A program made the position numbers and the translations under genes. A model generated the notes under the pieces. That model did no database searches, had not been told where the DNA came from, and saw only the letters and a program-made list of their open reading frames with translations. Below, piece by piece: positions 53,231-63,381 of a DNA stretch of 64,000 nt. The stretch is taken from positions 10,593,717 to 10,657,716 of the forward strand of contig NZ_AP018290.1 of assembly GCF_002368415.1 (NCBI RefSeq), in the 5' to 3' direction. This DNA comes from Calothrix sp. NIES-4105. GTDB taxonomy: Bacteria > Cyanobacteriota > Cyanobacteriia > Cyanobacteriales > Nostocaceae. How positions within the stretch are numbered: position 1 is the first letter of the stretch; each line of letters begins with the position of its first letter.

Positions 53231-54178
53231 CTAACTTTTAACTTTTCGGACTAGTCCAAATGCCATCGGACGTATCCTAACAGGTAGCAGCGATAACCCT
53301 AAACCTGTTAGTGCTTTGGAAAGCGAATGCGCTTTACCTGCTAACACTAATTTTCTGCCTTGCTGCGTCTCACCTTTTTCTATCAACCGCAATCCTAATA
53401 ATAACTGTGTTTCGGTCAAGCGGATATGACGAATTTTTTCTAATTTATCTGACTCAAATTTATAACTTTGCAGGTACTGCATTTTATCTGATAGATAACG
53501 AATCGCGCGGTGAGAGCTTTGCTGTTCGGCGTGGCAGCGGTATTCCATTAATAGTTCTGGTAGATAATACCCTTGTTTTCCTTTTGATGCTAACCTGACG
53601 AATAAGTCGTTGTCTTCGCAGTTTTGCCAATTAGGTTGCATGAAACCTACTTCTGTTAAGACTCGGCGCCGAAATAATGTGGCGCCTATTTGGAAGCTTT
53701 GACGGACGAATACGACTTCGAGAAGGTTTTCTACTATTCCTTCTCTTAAGGTGTCTCTTGCCCAAATGTGGGAGTTATATTTGGTTTGCGCTTCGTCGCG
53801 CTCGTTGTTGATGTCTATTATCCAGTGGTCGGTACCGACGAAATCTACCGATGGGTGGTTGTCTAAAATTGATGCTGTACGCTCTAGGAATTTGGGTGTA
53901 AGTCTGTCGTCGTCGTCAAATTTGATGAAGTATTCTCCGGTTGCTGCCTCAAAACCCGCGCGCATGTTATTACTTTTACCAATGTTTTGCTCGTGACGGA
54001 TGTATTTGATACGGTTGTCGGTGTATTGCGATATTAAATTGGGGGTGTCGTCGCTTGAACCGTCGTCACAGATGATTAGTTCAAAGTTTTGGTAGGTTTG
54101 TTGAAGTACGCTTTCGATGGCGAAAGGTAGGAGGTTGGCACGGTTGTAGGTAGGAATGGTAATAGTTATTTTAGGCAT
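53231..54178 (-). CDS. Glycosyltransferase family 2
   Basis: The start is taken at ATG 54178 (MPKITITIPTYNRANLLPFA). An upstream ATG at 54211 would add residues encoded only by a dispersed repeat. The product has the GT2 first strand with ELIICDDGSSDDTPNLI, GEYFIKFDDDDRLTPKFLER and EVGFMQPNWQNCEDNDLFVR. It is an inverting transferase with a metal-binding DDD, acting at the cytosolic face on surface-glycan precursors. It is probably the first gene of the minus-strand GT group. Confidence 0.88.
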   Translation of the reverse strand: MPKITITIPTYNRANLLPFAIESVLQQTYQNFELIICDDGSSDDTPNLISQYTDNRIKYIRHEQNIGKSNNMRAGFEAATGEYFIKFDDDDRLTPKFLERTASILDNHPSVDFVGTDHWIIDINNERDEAQTKYNSHIWARDTLREGIVENLLEVVFVRQSFQIGATLFRRRVLTEVGFMQPNWQNCEDNDLFVRLASKGKQGYYLPELLMEYRCHAEQQSSHRAIRYLSDKMQYLQSYKFESDKLEKIRHIRLTETQLLLGLRLIEKGETQQGRKLVLAGKAHSLSKALTGLGLSLLPVRIRPMAFGLVRKVKS

Positions 54179-54183
54179 TTTTT

Positions 54184-54502
54184 TATTGAACCACAAAGGC
54201 ACAAAGGGCACAAAGGAAGAGAAAGGAAGAAAGAGAAGGAATATGTTAGTTAGTATTTATACTTGTATATGGTTCCCTATATTTTTGTAAAGGTAACATT
54301 TTTTCTATATTCACACTATTCCGGCGCCGTAAGTGCTATCCGTGAGTTGGCTGTTTAATGTTTTGTGGTTGAAATTAAGTTTGTGATTTATATATTTAAT
54401 ATCAGGCTGATATCAGGGATATTGACGATGGCATTATCCTATAAGGTAGTTAATCCTATATTTGTATAGTTCACATATTTTTTATCAGCAGAATTACTTA
54501 AG
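54184..54502. other. Intergenic with repeat and divergent promoters
   Basis: 54186-54225 is an ACCACAAAGGCACAAAGGGC repeat. The rest is the AT-rich divergent region of the GT2 and GT4 genes, with one GGCGCC at 54322. No gene was found. Confidence 0.5.
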
Positions 54503-55714
54503 ATGCACATACTAATGCTTTCTTCGACTTTTCCTTATCCTGCTACTCGTGGGGGTACGCAGGTGCGAACCTTTAATTTATTAGATTATCTGAGTCGGCG
54601 CCATACGGTAACGATGGTGACGCAACGCGAAGCTGATGTTAGTGATATGGATATTTTCAATTTGAGAGAGCGCGTTGATAATTTAGTTGTATTTGACCGT
54701 CCGCGCGATACGTCTGGTAGTGCAGTCGGAAAAGTTAAGAGGTTTGGAACTTTTGTCGCGCGTTTAACTCCACCTAGTGTGTTAAATCGATATTCTAAGG
54801 AGATGCAAAGTTGGATTGATGATTTTGTAGAAGCGGGTAAATGCGACGTTATCACCTGCGAACACAGCGTTAATGAGATTTATATCAAACCAGATTTTCA
54901 AGAAAAAGTTAAAACTATAGTTAATGTCCATAGCTCTGTATACGCTAGTTGTCGTAATCAACTCGAAACTGGAATTTCTGAAAATAAACTTCGCGATCAA
55001 CTAAATTTGCCATTACTACGCCGCTACGAACAAAAGTACTGCCAAAAGTTTTCAGATATTGTCGTGACTACCGAAGAAGACAAAATTCAACTTCTCGAAT
55101 TCAAGCCTGATGCTAAAATTCCTGTAATTCCCAATGGTGTTGATTTGGTTTCGTTTCCTTATCGTACCCTAGACCCTGATGGGCACCGTATTGTATTTGT
55201 CGGCGCAATGGATAATTTAGCTAATATTGACGCAGTGTGCTTCTTTTGTAACGAAGTATTACCGGAAATCCAAAAACTTTACCCAGATGCAACTTTTGAT
55301 ATTGTCGGTTCACGTCCGGCGCCTGAAGTATTGGAACTTCAAAATAAATCAGGTGTTAATGTTACAGGTCGAGTACCTTCGATGGTGGAGTATTTACATC
55401 AAGCTACTGTTTGCGTGGTAACGATGCGGACAGGGTTTGGAATTAAAAACAAAACTCTTGAAGCGATGGCAGCAGGTACACCAGTTATAGGAAGTGATCG
55501 TGGTTTGGAAGGGTTAGTTTGTGATTTACCAAATGTACCAAGAAGGGCAATGCGCGCGAATCAACCTTCAGAATATGTTAAGGCTATTAGTCAACTTTTC
55601 GAGAATCCACAATTGCGTGCGGAACTATCTCATAATGCTAGACAGTATGTTGAAAGTGAGTTTACCTGGGAACGCGCGGGACAACTCTACGAAGAAGTAT
55701 GTATAGGTGTTTAA
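54503..55714 (+). CDS. Glycosyltransferase family 4
   Basis: The 403-residue protein has the GT4 N-domain (MHILMLSSTFPYPATRGGTQ, with the glycine-rich GGTQVR loop) and IPVIPNGVDLVSFPYRTLDP leading into the C-domain. RIVFVGAMDNLANIDAVCFF and the MRTGFGIKNKTLEAMAAGTP nucleotide-sugar loop follow. It is a retaining transferase with GT-B fold. It is divergent from the GT2/GT8 group and probably works in the same pathway. Confidence 0.88.
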   Translation: MHILMLSSTFPYPATRGGTQVRTFNLLDYLSRRHTVTMVTQREADVSDMDIFNLRERVDNLVVFDRPRDTSGSAVGKVKRFGTFVARLTPPSVLNRYSKEMQSWIDDFVEAGKCDVITCEHSVNEIYIKPDFQEKVKTIVNVHSSVYASCRNQLETGISENKLRDQLNLPLLRRYEQKYCQKFSDIVVTTEEDKIQLLEFKPDAKIPVIPNGVDLVSFPYRTLDPDGHRIVFVGAMDNLANIDAVCFFCNEVLPEIQKLYPDATFDIVGSRPAPEVLELQNKSGVNVTGRVPSMVEYLHQATVCVVTMRTGFGIKNKTLEAMAAGTPVIGSDRGLEGLVCDLPNVPRRAMRANQPSEYVKAISQLFENPQLRAELSHNARQYVESEFTWERAGQLYEEVCIGV

Positions 55715-56094
55715 GAAGTTGATCGTTGATCCCCCCTAACCCCCCGCGTGGAAGGGGGGAACAAGAGAGAATTCTTAAAGCCACCCCTTCCACGCGGAAA
55801 CAAAAAACTTCTTAAAGCCCCCCCTTATTAAGGCAGGGCGTGTACACACATCTTTAATAATCCTCTTCTTTTCCCCCTTTGTGTTCTTTGTGTTCTTTGT
55901 GGTTTATCTCTTTAAAGAACCACAAAGGCACGAAGGACACAAAGAAAAAGAAGAAAAAGAGACTTGTGTGTACACGCTCTGCTTATTAAGGGGAGATCAT
56001 CTAAATTAACGCTTACATTTAATCTTCTCGAAAAGCAAGGATAAATAAACGGGGAAGTGCTATTTAAATTGTAAGCGATAAAACATATTTAATA
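55715..56094. repeat. Repeat block: C-rich hairpin and nested inverted repeat
   Basis: 55727-55798 holds CCCCCGCGTGGAAGGGGGGA and its inverted partner CCCCTTCCACGCGG. It is followed by the 173-bp element at 55821-55993. There is no gene. Confidence 0.6.
55821..55993. mobile_element. MITE-like element with ~28-bp terminal inverted repeats
   Basis: The left end CCCCTTATTAAGGCAGGGCG with TGTACACACA matches the right end read inverted (CCCCTTAATAAGCAGAGCGT GTACACACA). Nested inside is an inverted pair of the TTTGTGTTCTTTGTGG and CCACAAAGGCACGAAGG repeat. No coding frame is present. Confidence 0.6.
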
Positions 56095-56376
56095 TTACTG
56101 TTGCAGTGCAGGAAATATTCGACTTGGTATTGGAATACGAGGATTAGGTTTAGCAACAGTAACTCCAGAAGCTTGACTAACTGCATCTCTTGATACTGCT
56201 GATTTATTAGCCGTATTTATCGAACTATTTATATCCGTGTTTGAAGTTGGCTGAGGATTTGTTAATGTTTGGTTCGTACTATTTTCTGTATTATCTGTAG
56301 TTGTTTGCGCTTGGCAAGGATTATAAAAGGCGCTAACTACTATTGGTACCAGTAGGTAAGGAATATATTGACGCAT
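56095..56376 (-). CDS. Small secreted protein, unknown (93 aa)
   Basis: A signal peptide (MRQYIPYLLVPIVVSAFYNP ending CQAQ) is followed by a Thr/Asn/Ser-rich stretch (NTENSTNQTLTNPQ) and a C-terminal PNPRIPIPSRIFPALQQ. It is probably periplasmic or extracellular. I do not recognise the family. It lies 200 bases downstream of the porin gene on the same strand. Confidence 0.5.
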   Translation of the reverse strand: MRQYIPYLLVPIVVSAFYNPCQAQTTTDNTENSTNQTLTNPQPTSNTDINSSINTANKSAVSRDAVSQASGVTVAKPNPRIPIPSRIFPALQQ

Positions 56377-56575
56377 GATTTTTTAAAAGAGTTATTAATT
56401 GCTGAGTGGCAACTAATCAAATCTAATCGCGTCTATATAATTTGTTGAAGCGCAGTATCACGGAATTATTGATTTTTTGTTTTACATTTTATTAAGCATT
56501 AACTGTTATGGGTTTTAGCCATTTGTATGATGTTTTGATAAAGGCTTAATGAAGTATATACAAGATTAAAACATA

Positions 56576-58249
56576 TTAAAACAAAAAACTACTTCGCAAC
56601 ACACCCATTGTTACTGAGTCGCTACCAGGTGTATGTCCTGGCTCGATAATGTGAATTATGCCTGGTGTAATACTAATATTGTCTGTAACCTGGAAACGAT
56701 AAAACGCTTCGATTTGAGTTGTTGTTCCTGGTTGACCACCCGACCGACCTTCACCTCCGTTAATAATATCAGGTACGTTATTTCCTATTGGTAAATCACT
56801 GCTAGTTATCTTTGGTGGTTGCCCTATGTAAATACCCCCAAGGTTGCCTTTATGGAATAAATCAGGAAAGTTCAAATATACCATCCAGTTAGTTGTTTCA
56901 ACATTTCCTGAGCGACCAGGAATATTTGAGCTTGTATAACCACCCCAGGCGCCTAAAGTAAATTGAGGTGAAATTTGCCAGTTAACAGTGGCGCCAACCG
57001 CATTTGTCTTAACAGGTTCTCGTTTTTGAGTAGTAGGGTTGAATGCTGTTAAACAATCATCACCGACAAACGTCTGTAAACACCCACTCGAAGCATAATT
57101 ATTTGCGTAATACACACTCAAATCTAAACTATCGACTGGTGTGACTAACAACTGTACTGCTGCTGTTGTGTTGCCATCGAATAAACCATTACGCTTAGTG
57201 GGGTTTCCAGGAGTGGCACTCATATAAAGACCTTGCAAACTCGCGCGCTTGGTAAATTGCCAATCAAATGCTATCCCACCTTGATATGCAAACCCGATAT
57301 TTAATATTGGGTTGCGTTGAGCAAAATATGATAGCGGCCCTGTGGCGCCACTTTCTGCACGGTTCGGACCGCGAAATGCGCTTGCCATGTTAACGTTACT
57401 TGTACCGACCATGATGGCGAAGTTATCGCTCAACAGTCGGTGATAATGCAAGTCACTAAGCACTAATTGGTTGTTCGTTGAAAACTCGTAGCCTAAAATT
57501 ACATCGTTACTCAGCGCTGGACTTGTACCACCAGCAGCAGCTAAAAGACCTGTTACTAAATAGCTTTTGGGGTCAAACTGAGTTGTTAAATAAAGCTGAT
57601 TAAAATTAATTATATTTGTATTCGTACCTTCGTCTTGCGTATCTCGTCTGCCGTCGCGCGGTGCAATATCACCACGGTTACGAGTTCGACCTTGAATACC
57701 AACAATGCTGATGCCCGATAATTTTGTTGTCGTCGAAAATCTCGAAGCATCAATTTCTGCAGCGCGCGCTTCCAAATTATCAACTCGACCGCGCAAAGTC
57801 GCCAATTCAGCAGTAAACTCTTCTTGTAATCTCTTTAAAGAAGCCAAATCTTCTTTTTTAAAAGATTCATCAACAGCAGCATTAATCACTTGATTAACGC
57901 GGTCTAAACAAGTATTTAACCCAGCAGCAAACTCATACCGAGTCAGCGCGCGGTTTCCTTTGAACGTTTCATCGGGATATCCTGCAATACAACCGTAGCG
58001 TTCAACTAGCGATTGTAACGCTTGAAATGCCCAGTCCGTAGGCTGTACATCTTTAAGCTGAGACACAGATGTTACTTGTGACATTTGGTCTTCCGAACCG
58101 TTTGTTGAGAAAGGAACGGATGCGACAAAAAGGGGAGAAACAGCACCACTTTCTATCTTGGAATTGCTTGATAATGCAATGCTTGGAACTCCGAAGATTC
58201 CCGCAACCAACATGCCAGTAACGATACAAACTTTATTCTTTAAGCGCAT
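56576..58249 (-). CDS. SLH-domain carbohydrate/iron-uptake porin (OprB type)
   Basis: The start is taken at ATG 58249 (MRLKNKVCIVTGMLVAGIFG), giving a clean signal peptide. ATG 58282 would add a repeat-like SVSVSESEKR. The mature protein has an SLH module (PTDWAFQALQSLVERYGCIA, GYPDETFKGNRALTRYEFAA), a coiled coil (about LASLKRLQEEFTAELATLRG) and a 400-residue OprB beta-barrel ending in aromatic SFLF. These are major cyanobacterial outer-membrane proteins that anchor to peptidoglycan and pass solutes, often annotated as iron-uptake porins. Confidence 0.88.
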   Translation of the reverse strand: MRLKNKVCIVTGMLVAGIFGVPSIALSSNSKIESGAVSPLFVASVPFSTNGSEDQMSQVTSVSQLKDVQPTDWAFQALQSLVERYGCIAGYPDETFKGNRALTRYEFAAGLNTCLDRVNQVINAAVDESFKKEDLASLKRLQEEFTAELATLRGRVDNLEARAAEIDASRFSTTTKLSGISIVGIQGRTRNRGDIAPRDGRRDTQDEGTNTNIINFNQLYLTTQFDPKSYLVTGLLAAAGGTSPALSNDVILGYEFSTNNQLVLSDLHYHRLLSDNFAIMVGTSNVNMASAFRGPNRAESGATGPLSYFAQRNPILNIGFAYQGGIAFDWQFTKRASLQGLYMSATPGNPTKRNGLFDGNTTAAVQLLVTPVDSLDLSVYYANNYASSGCLQTFVGDDCLTAFNPTTQKREPVKTNAVGATVNWQISPQFTLGAWGGYTSSNIPGRSGNVETTNWMVYLNFPDLFHKGNLGGIYIGQPPKITSSDLPIGNNVPDIINGGEGRSGGQPGTTTQIEAFYRFQVTDNISITPGIIHIIEPGHTPGSDSVTMGVLRSSFLF

Positions 58250-58367
58250 CCGTTTTTCACTTTCACTCACACTCACACTCAACGGACGAGTTTATTCAAT
58301 AAGTTTTAAATATGACATGCGAGAATTTACCGAAGTTTACTCCACGGATAAAAAATAGTTATCCACG

Positions 58368-59105
58368 CTATTGCACTTTAGTACAGCAAAAAATGACATC
58401 ATCCCACAGTCCGTAGCGTTTCCAGAGATTTGGGTCTATTTCTTGTGCGTAATATTTTTCACTAACAACGAACCCCACGCTTTCTAAACGTTCTTTGATA
58501 TCAAACCCATACACTCTTACATGGTCAAACTGTCCGAAACGTTTTGCTCGTACATTAGGGTCAGTTATGGTTAAGTCTTCATCAGTTGGTTCGTATTTCT
58601 TATAAGGAACTTGGATGTAAGCAGTTCCTTGGGGACGCAAAACGCGGAATAGCTCGTTCATTGCCAAGCTATCGTTGGGAATATGTTCGAGTACGTGACA
58701 ACATGCAAGCGCATCAAATGAATTATCCTCGAATGCTAAGTTAGTGATGTCAGTATGCACATCAACTCCTGGTGCAGAAAGGTCTGCGGTAATATATTCA
58801 AGATTCGGTAAGCTGCGAAGTTTGTTTTCCAAGCATTTCTCTGGTGCAAAGTGCAAATATTTGGTTTTTTGACTCAAGATTTGACTGTGTTTTTCCTGGA
58901 ATAACCACAGTAATCGATGCCTAGCTCCGCTTTCGCAATGAGGGCATGTACCTGCATCTTCTTGATTCAGCCACGACCTAGATTCAGTATTGCAAATGGG
59001 ACAATAAACTCCTTTACCCGCATACATTAAATTCCGATATATCTTACGGGCTTGTCGGTAGTAAGGAGTAATAAAAGGAACATATTTATATGGTGTTTTC
59101 ATCAA
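58368..59105 (-). CDS. SAM methyltransferase with N-terminal zinc ribbon
   Basis: The 245-residue protein has CPICNTESRSWLNQEDAGTC PHC, two CxxC-type pairs that look like a zinc ribbon (about 35-60). A class I methyltransferase core follows: YLHFAPEKCLE, NLEYITADLSAPG, FEDNSFDALACCHVLEHIPN, MNELFRVLRPQGTAYIQVPY. The HVLEHI motif is common in methyltransferases near surface-polysaccharide genes. It may modify a glycan made by the neighbouring transferases. Two adjacent ATGs at the start are possible. Confidence 0.8.
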   Translation of the reverse strand: MMKTPYKYVPFITPYYRQARKIYRNLMYAGKGVYCPICNTESRSWLNQEDAGTCPHCESGARHRLLWLFQEKHSQILSQKTKYLHFAPEKCLENKLRSLPNLEYITADLSAPGVDVHTDITNLAFEDNSFDALACCHVLEHIPNDSLAMNELFRVLRPQGTAYIQVPYKKYEPTDEDLTITDPNVRAKRFGQFDHVRVYGFDIKERLESVGFVVSEKYYAQEIDPNLWKRYGLWDDVIFCCTKVQ

Positions 59106-59363
59106 TTTACCTCCATTACTTTTATTGATATTGATAACTGATTATATAGTGATTTATATACTGTTTTTCAATTTCTAATTTGAAAACTTCTCCCGCAAAA
59201 TAATACGTCTGAGCAAATCGGGGGGTAAAGAATAAATAGTTCATATGTTCTGTATGATTTGACTTTTTTAGCGTCTTCTTGATGACTGCTTTGAGAGTAG
59301 TTAGCAATTTCTGATTGAAGCGAGTATAAAAGAAAAGTGCAGTACGTAAGACCAATAGTTAAC

Positions 59364-61715
59364 ATGGCTACACCGCGAAAGCCGATAAAAAAACCTTTTC
59401 CTAAAAATCGCAATGCTCGTCTAGTTAAACGTGTAGTCACAAATACAAGCCAAGTATCCCAAAAGAAATCTTGGCGCCTGACATCATTCCTGGCTATAGT
59501 TATTTTGTTCTTGCTTACGAGCTTAGTAATAGGGTTTGCATGGATTAGCTTTTTATTTATTTTTCAACCGCAGCAAATTGCCTGGATAAATAAACTTTTA
59601 CCGCAATGGGCGCAAATTAATGTTAGTAGTGAAGCACAAACAATTACACAAATCGAAGCTGCTTTAAATAAGCTTGGGTTGCAGAAGGGTGATATTGTTT
59701 CAACTGATGATGCTGATTCATTTTTGTTACCTGTTTACAAACAGCGTCTAAATTGCCAGTCTGATTGTAAAGAAATTGTTGAATTGCGAGTTTATCAACA
59801 AGCATCGGATTTAGAGTTTCGCTCCGAACCAGAAAAACACTACCAGCTTACAACTCAAATTGCTATCGCAGGCCCTGAAGAGTCATTTGTAATTGCACCG
59901 CTCGTTAATGCCACTAACGAAAATCAAGGCAGCAGTATCTCTTTACCTGTAACGGAAATTAGTCGCTTAGAAGGTGCCTCTGGCACTTGGTACTATTTAC
60001 TTGGACGGCGCCAAGAAGGCACCTACAATATTAACTATGGTCACATACTTTACTACAATCCAACTCGTTATCATATACAGCAACTTATATCCTGGACAAG
60101 TCCAACAGGTGAACTTCCGCAATGGCAACAAGTGACGGGTAATAGTAATAAAGAATTAGTCATTAATCAAACTGTTGGATTAGAACCACAATTGCAAGTC
60201 TATCAAGTCAAATCTGTAAAAACTTTCCTTAACCCTGTCGAACTTAATGAAATTACGCTTAAACCACCAGCTTTAAAAGATTCATCATATGAAAAAGCAC
60301 TTTCAATCGCACGTAGTGGTTTATGGACTCCTGCATACGACTGGTTGAAGTTCATTAAAAAGCAAAAAAAGAATATTCCCCCATCAGCGCAAGCTCAAAT
60401 TGACGTTATCAGAATGCACTCTCAAATTAGTAAAGCTCAAGCAGCTACAACTTGGGCAAGTCCTAGTCAACAAGTTCTCGCCAATTTAATCGATGGACGT
60501 TGGGCTAAAGCATTAGAAGCATTTAAAGCTGCACCTCTACAAAACTCCAAAGAAATCAGTCAATCACTTCAAGCTGACAGCGGACGGTTATGGAGTCGCG
60601 TTGAAGCTGCTTTACAAGTCAACCCCAACCGTGAAGAAGTGCAAGCTTGGGGAGCGTTAATCTTAGCAGCACAATATGGAGACACGCGCGCTTATTCGTG
60701 GTTAAAAGAAGAATTCAAAGGCAAGCAAGTCAATTTAGCTTCCATCCAAGTTCTGTTAAAACAGCTTAAAGGTGAAGCTACTACCCAGTTACCAACCGCG
60801 ACACACGCTAGCAAAATTATTGGTTCAGTACAAAGTGTTGAAAATAAACAGGTCAATTTAAGTGATTGGTTACAGATTGGCACCGAGAATAGTACTATTA
60901 ACCTATCTAATAATCAAAAATGGTATCAAGTTAAAGTGTCAGCGTTTTATGACGGCAAAAACTGGCTAAAAGCACCATTCACTACCTTAAATTTGCCTGC
61001 TGTGGCGCCATCCAAATATTTACGCTCAATTCTAGGTTTAGAGAATGACGCTACACTACAAATCGCAGCGTGGCAAGCTAACGGTGAACAGCAATCTACA
61101 ACTGCAACAATCAAAGCTGTTCAATATAAAAACGGTGTGTTGCATTTATTAGCACAGCCTGATAACTTTATCAATGTCTCAATATCTAATACATCTAAAT
61201 TACAACAACCTCAAGCATTAGCCACCAGTACATACGCACTGGAGTGGATACAACCTACACCAACTACCTTGGGACAATTGCAAACTTTAGACTCGCAACG
61301 CGGAAATACTATTCTTAAAGCAATATGGCGCGCGTTACAAACCACGAATAGCATTAAAAAGAGCAATGTCAACATTCAAACTATAGGACAAAAGCTAGGA
61401 CATTGGCCTGTACAAGAAATCGATATAACTGGTAACGGCAAGCCAGAAATTGTACTAACAGCAACAAATGAGGCGATTGCGTCTTTATACCCTGATCCAA
61501 AGACGCAAAATAAAAAAAATGTTAATTCTCGTCCGAGGACGTTAATTTTGTCGGACAATAGTAGTATAATTTATACAGACTTTGGTCTAAACACCGAACA
61601 ATCACTGATAGCTGTTGCAAATTTGAGCCAAACTAGTTTGCCAAGTTTGCTAATAGAAAATGCCAATGGCTACAGCCTGAAGCGTTGGTCACAAAAAAAT
61701 CAACGCTTCGAGTAG
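59364..61715 (+). CDS. Membrane-anchored hypothetical protein (783 aa)
   Basis: The start is taken at ATG 59364 (MATPRKPIKKPFPKNRNARL) rather than 59337. A basic N-terminus and a single strong membrane span (about 38-65, LAIVILFLLTSLVIGFAWIS) precede a large exported region. That region has repeated W-containing blocks, ARSGLWTPAYDWLKFIKKQK in the middle, and a C-terminal EIDITGNGKPEIVLTATNEA that resembles an FG-GAP/VCBS-type calcium-binding motif. I do not recognise the family as a whole. It is probably a periplasmic or thylakoid-lumenal protein conserved in cyanobacteria. Confidence 0.65.
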   Translation: MATPRKPIKKPFPKNRNARLVKRVVTNTSQVSQKKSWRLTSFLAIVILFLLTSLVIGFAWISFLFIFQPQQIAWINKLLPQWAQINVSSEAQTITQIEAALNKLGLQKGDIVSTDDADSFLLPVYKQRLNCQSDCKEIVELRVYQQASDLEFRSEPEKHYQLTTQIAIAGPEESFVIAPLVNATNENQGSSISLPVTEISRLEGASGTWYYLLGRRQEGTYNINYGHILYYNPTRYHIQQLISWTSPTGELPQWQQVTGNSNKELVINQTVGLEPQLQVYQVKSVKTFLNPVELNEITLKPPALKDSSYEKALSIARSGLWTPAYDWLKFIKKQKKNIPPSAQAQIDVIRMHSQISKAQAATTWASPSQQVLANLIDGRWAKALEAFKAAPLQNSKEISQSLQADSGRLWSRVEAALQVNPNREEVQAWGALILAAQYGDTRAYSWLKEEFKGKQVNLASIQVLLKQLKGEATTQLPTATHASKIIGSVQSVENKQVNLSDWLQIGTENSTINLSNNQKWYQVKVSAFYDGKNWLKAPFTTLNLPAVAPSKYLRSILGLENDATLQIAAWQANGEQQSTTATIKAVQYKNGVLHLLAQPDNFINVSISNTSKLQQPQALATSTYALEWIQPTPTTLGQLQTLDSQRGNTILKAIWRALQTTNSIKKSNVNIQTIGQKLGHWPVQEIDITGNGKPEIVLTATNEAIASLYPDPKTQNKKNVNSRPRTLILSDNSSIIYTDFGLNTEQSLIAVANLSQTSLPSLLIENANGYSLKRWSQKNQRFE

Positions 61716-61741
61716 CAATCACAATAAAATAAGCAATCGAA

Positions 61742-61948
61742 TTAACAAACGGTCAATTCTTCTTGTTTGTCAGCTGTTAGTCTTTGTGCGTTCAGATTCT
61801 GCAACTCTTGCAGCAAACACTCGATTTCAGCTTGCAAATGCATAAATTTAACTTGCTGATCTGCTTGGTAAACCATTTTGTTCAGATTAGAAGCCATTTG
61901 ACTCACGGAACTACGTTCTGAAATTGTTGATGTAGACATATCGCTCAT
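61742..61948 (-). CDS. Small coiled-coil protein (68 aa)
   Basis: A soluble, Ser/Thr-rich N-terminus (MSDMSTSTISERSSVSQMAS) is followed by a continuous amphipathic helix (VKFMHLQAEIECLLQELQNL). It is convergent with the preceding large gene. Likely conserved, but no function is known to me. An alternative start is the second methionine. Confidence 0.55.
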   Translation of the reverse strand: MSDMSTSTISERSSVSQMASNLNKMVYQADQQVKFMHLQAEIECLLQELQNLNAQRLTADKQEELTVC

Positions 61949-62285
61949 TGAATCCTCAACTCACACCATTAGAGATATTATAATAGTGTCACATCTAAAA
62001 TCATTAAATTATTGTATACTTGGTATAAATAATCTTAATGATACTGCTGTCAATACTCAAAGACTACAAGTTGACTCACCTAGTTCCTGAATGTTACTTA
62101 TTTTCTTTGTTACCTTTTTTTAATATTTTGGGTAAAAATCATCGTTTGCATATCTTCCTTAAGTAGAATATTTAGCAAGGTTTCCTTTTTTAATGTGAAA
62201 AAGCGCATTATATAGGGCGCCAACACATGTATATTTAATAGTTGGGTAAACGTATTTTTGTTCTTGTTGAATTTTATATTACACC
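61949..62285. other. Upstream region of threonine synthase
   Basis: An AT-rich region with T-runs near 62110 and a GGCGCC at 62217. I see no riboswitch-like or T-box-like structure and no gene. Confidence 0.35.
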
Positions 62286-63377
62286 GTGACTTTAAGCCTG
62301 TCTGCTGTTAAATCAAATTGCCAACCCTGGCTAGGCCTTATCGAAACCTATCGTCAGTATTTGCCTGTCAGTGAAAAAACTCCAGTAGTAACGCTGTACG
62401 AAGGTAACACACCGTTGATTCCAGTACCATCCATTGCTCAACACATTGGTAAGTCGGTACGGGTATTTGTGAAGTATGACGGTCTTAACCCTACAGGGAG
62501 TTTTAAAGACCGAGGAATGACGATGGCAATTTCCAAAGCCAAAGAAGCTGGGGCAAAAGCAGTCATTTGTGCGAGTACAGGTAACACTTCAGCCGCAGCA
62601 GCAGCTTACGCACGGCGTGGTGGAATGCGTCCTTTTGTATTAATTCCCGATGGCTATGTTGCTCTCGGTAAATTAGCACAGGCACTGTTATATGGTGCTG
62701 AAGTTTTAGCTATCAAAGGTAACTTTGACCGTGCTTTAGAAATTGTGCGTGAGATGGCGGAAACTTACCCAGTAACATTAGTTAACTCGGTAAACCCATA
62801 TCGTCTTGAAGGTCAAAAGACAGGCGCCTTTGAAGTCGTCGATGTTTTGGGAGATGCACCAGATTGGCTATGCATCCCAGTTGGTAACGCAGGTAACATA
62901 ACTGCTTATTGGATGGGGTTTTGCGAATACCACCAAGCTGGAAAATGTGGGCGCCTGCCGCGTATGATGGGGTTCCAAGCAGCTGGCGCCGCTCCCTTGG
63001 TTACAGGTCATCCAGTCGCACACCCAGAAACAATAGCTACAGCAATACGTATTGGAAACCCCGCGAGTTGGGAGAAAGCAGTAGCAGCGAGTGCATCGAG
63101 TAGAGGTGAGTTTAATTCAGTCACCGACACCGAAATTCTTGATGCTTATCGACTTTTGGCTTCCGATGAAGGTATTTTCTGTGAACCTGCTAGTGCAGCA
63201 TCCGTAGCTGGAATGTTAAAAGTCAAAGACCAAATTCCACCTGGCGCCACAGTCGTATGTGTGTTAACAGGAAACGGACTTAAAGACCCCGACACAGCAA
63301 TTAAACATAGTAACAGCCAATTTAAACAAGGCATTCTCCCAGAAGTGAAAGCAGTCGCAGAAGCAATGGGAATGTAA
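62286..63377 (+). CDS. thrC: Threonine synthase
   Basis: The 363-residue PLP enzyme starts at GTG 62286. It has [20 protein letters not shown], the PLP lysine in [11 protein letters not shown], the phosphate-binding [19 protein letters not shown], and [15 protein letters not shown]. It converts O-phosphohomoserine to threonine, the last step of threonine synthesis, in the cytosol. Length and motifs fit the short bacterial/cyanobacterial class. It carries five GGCGCC sites within or just before it, as expected of a resident gene. Confidence 0.93.
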   Translation: MTLSLSAVKSNCQPWLGLIETYRQYLPVSEKTPVVTLYEGNTPLIPVPSIAQHIGKSVRVFVKYDGLNPTGSFKDRGMTMAISKAKEAGAKAVICASTGNTSAAAAAYARRGGMRPFVLIPDGYVALGKLAQALLYGAEVLAIKGNFDRALEIVREMAETYPVTLVNSVNPYRLEGQKTGAFEVVDVLGDAPDWLCIPVGNAGNITAYWMGFCEYHQAGKCGRLPRMMGFQAAGAAPLVTGHPVAHPETIATAIRIGNPASWEKAVAASASSRGEFNSVTDTEILDAYRLLASDEGIFCEPASAASVAGMLKVKDQIPPGATVVCVLTGNGLKDPDTAIKHSNSQFKQGILPEVKAVAEAMGM

Positions 63378-63381
63378 AACA

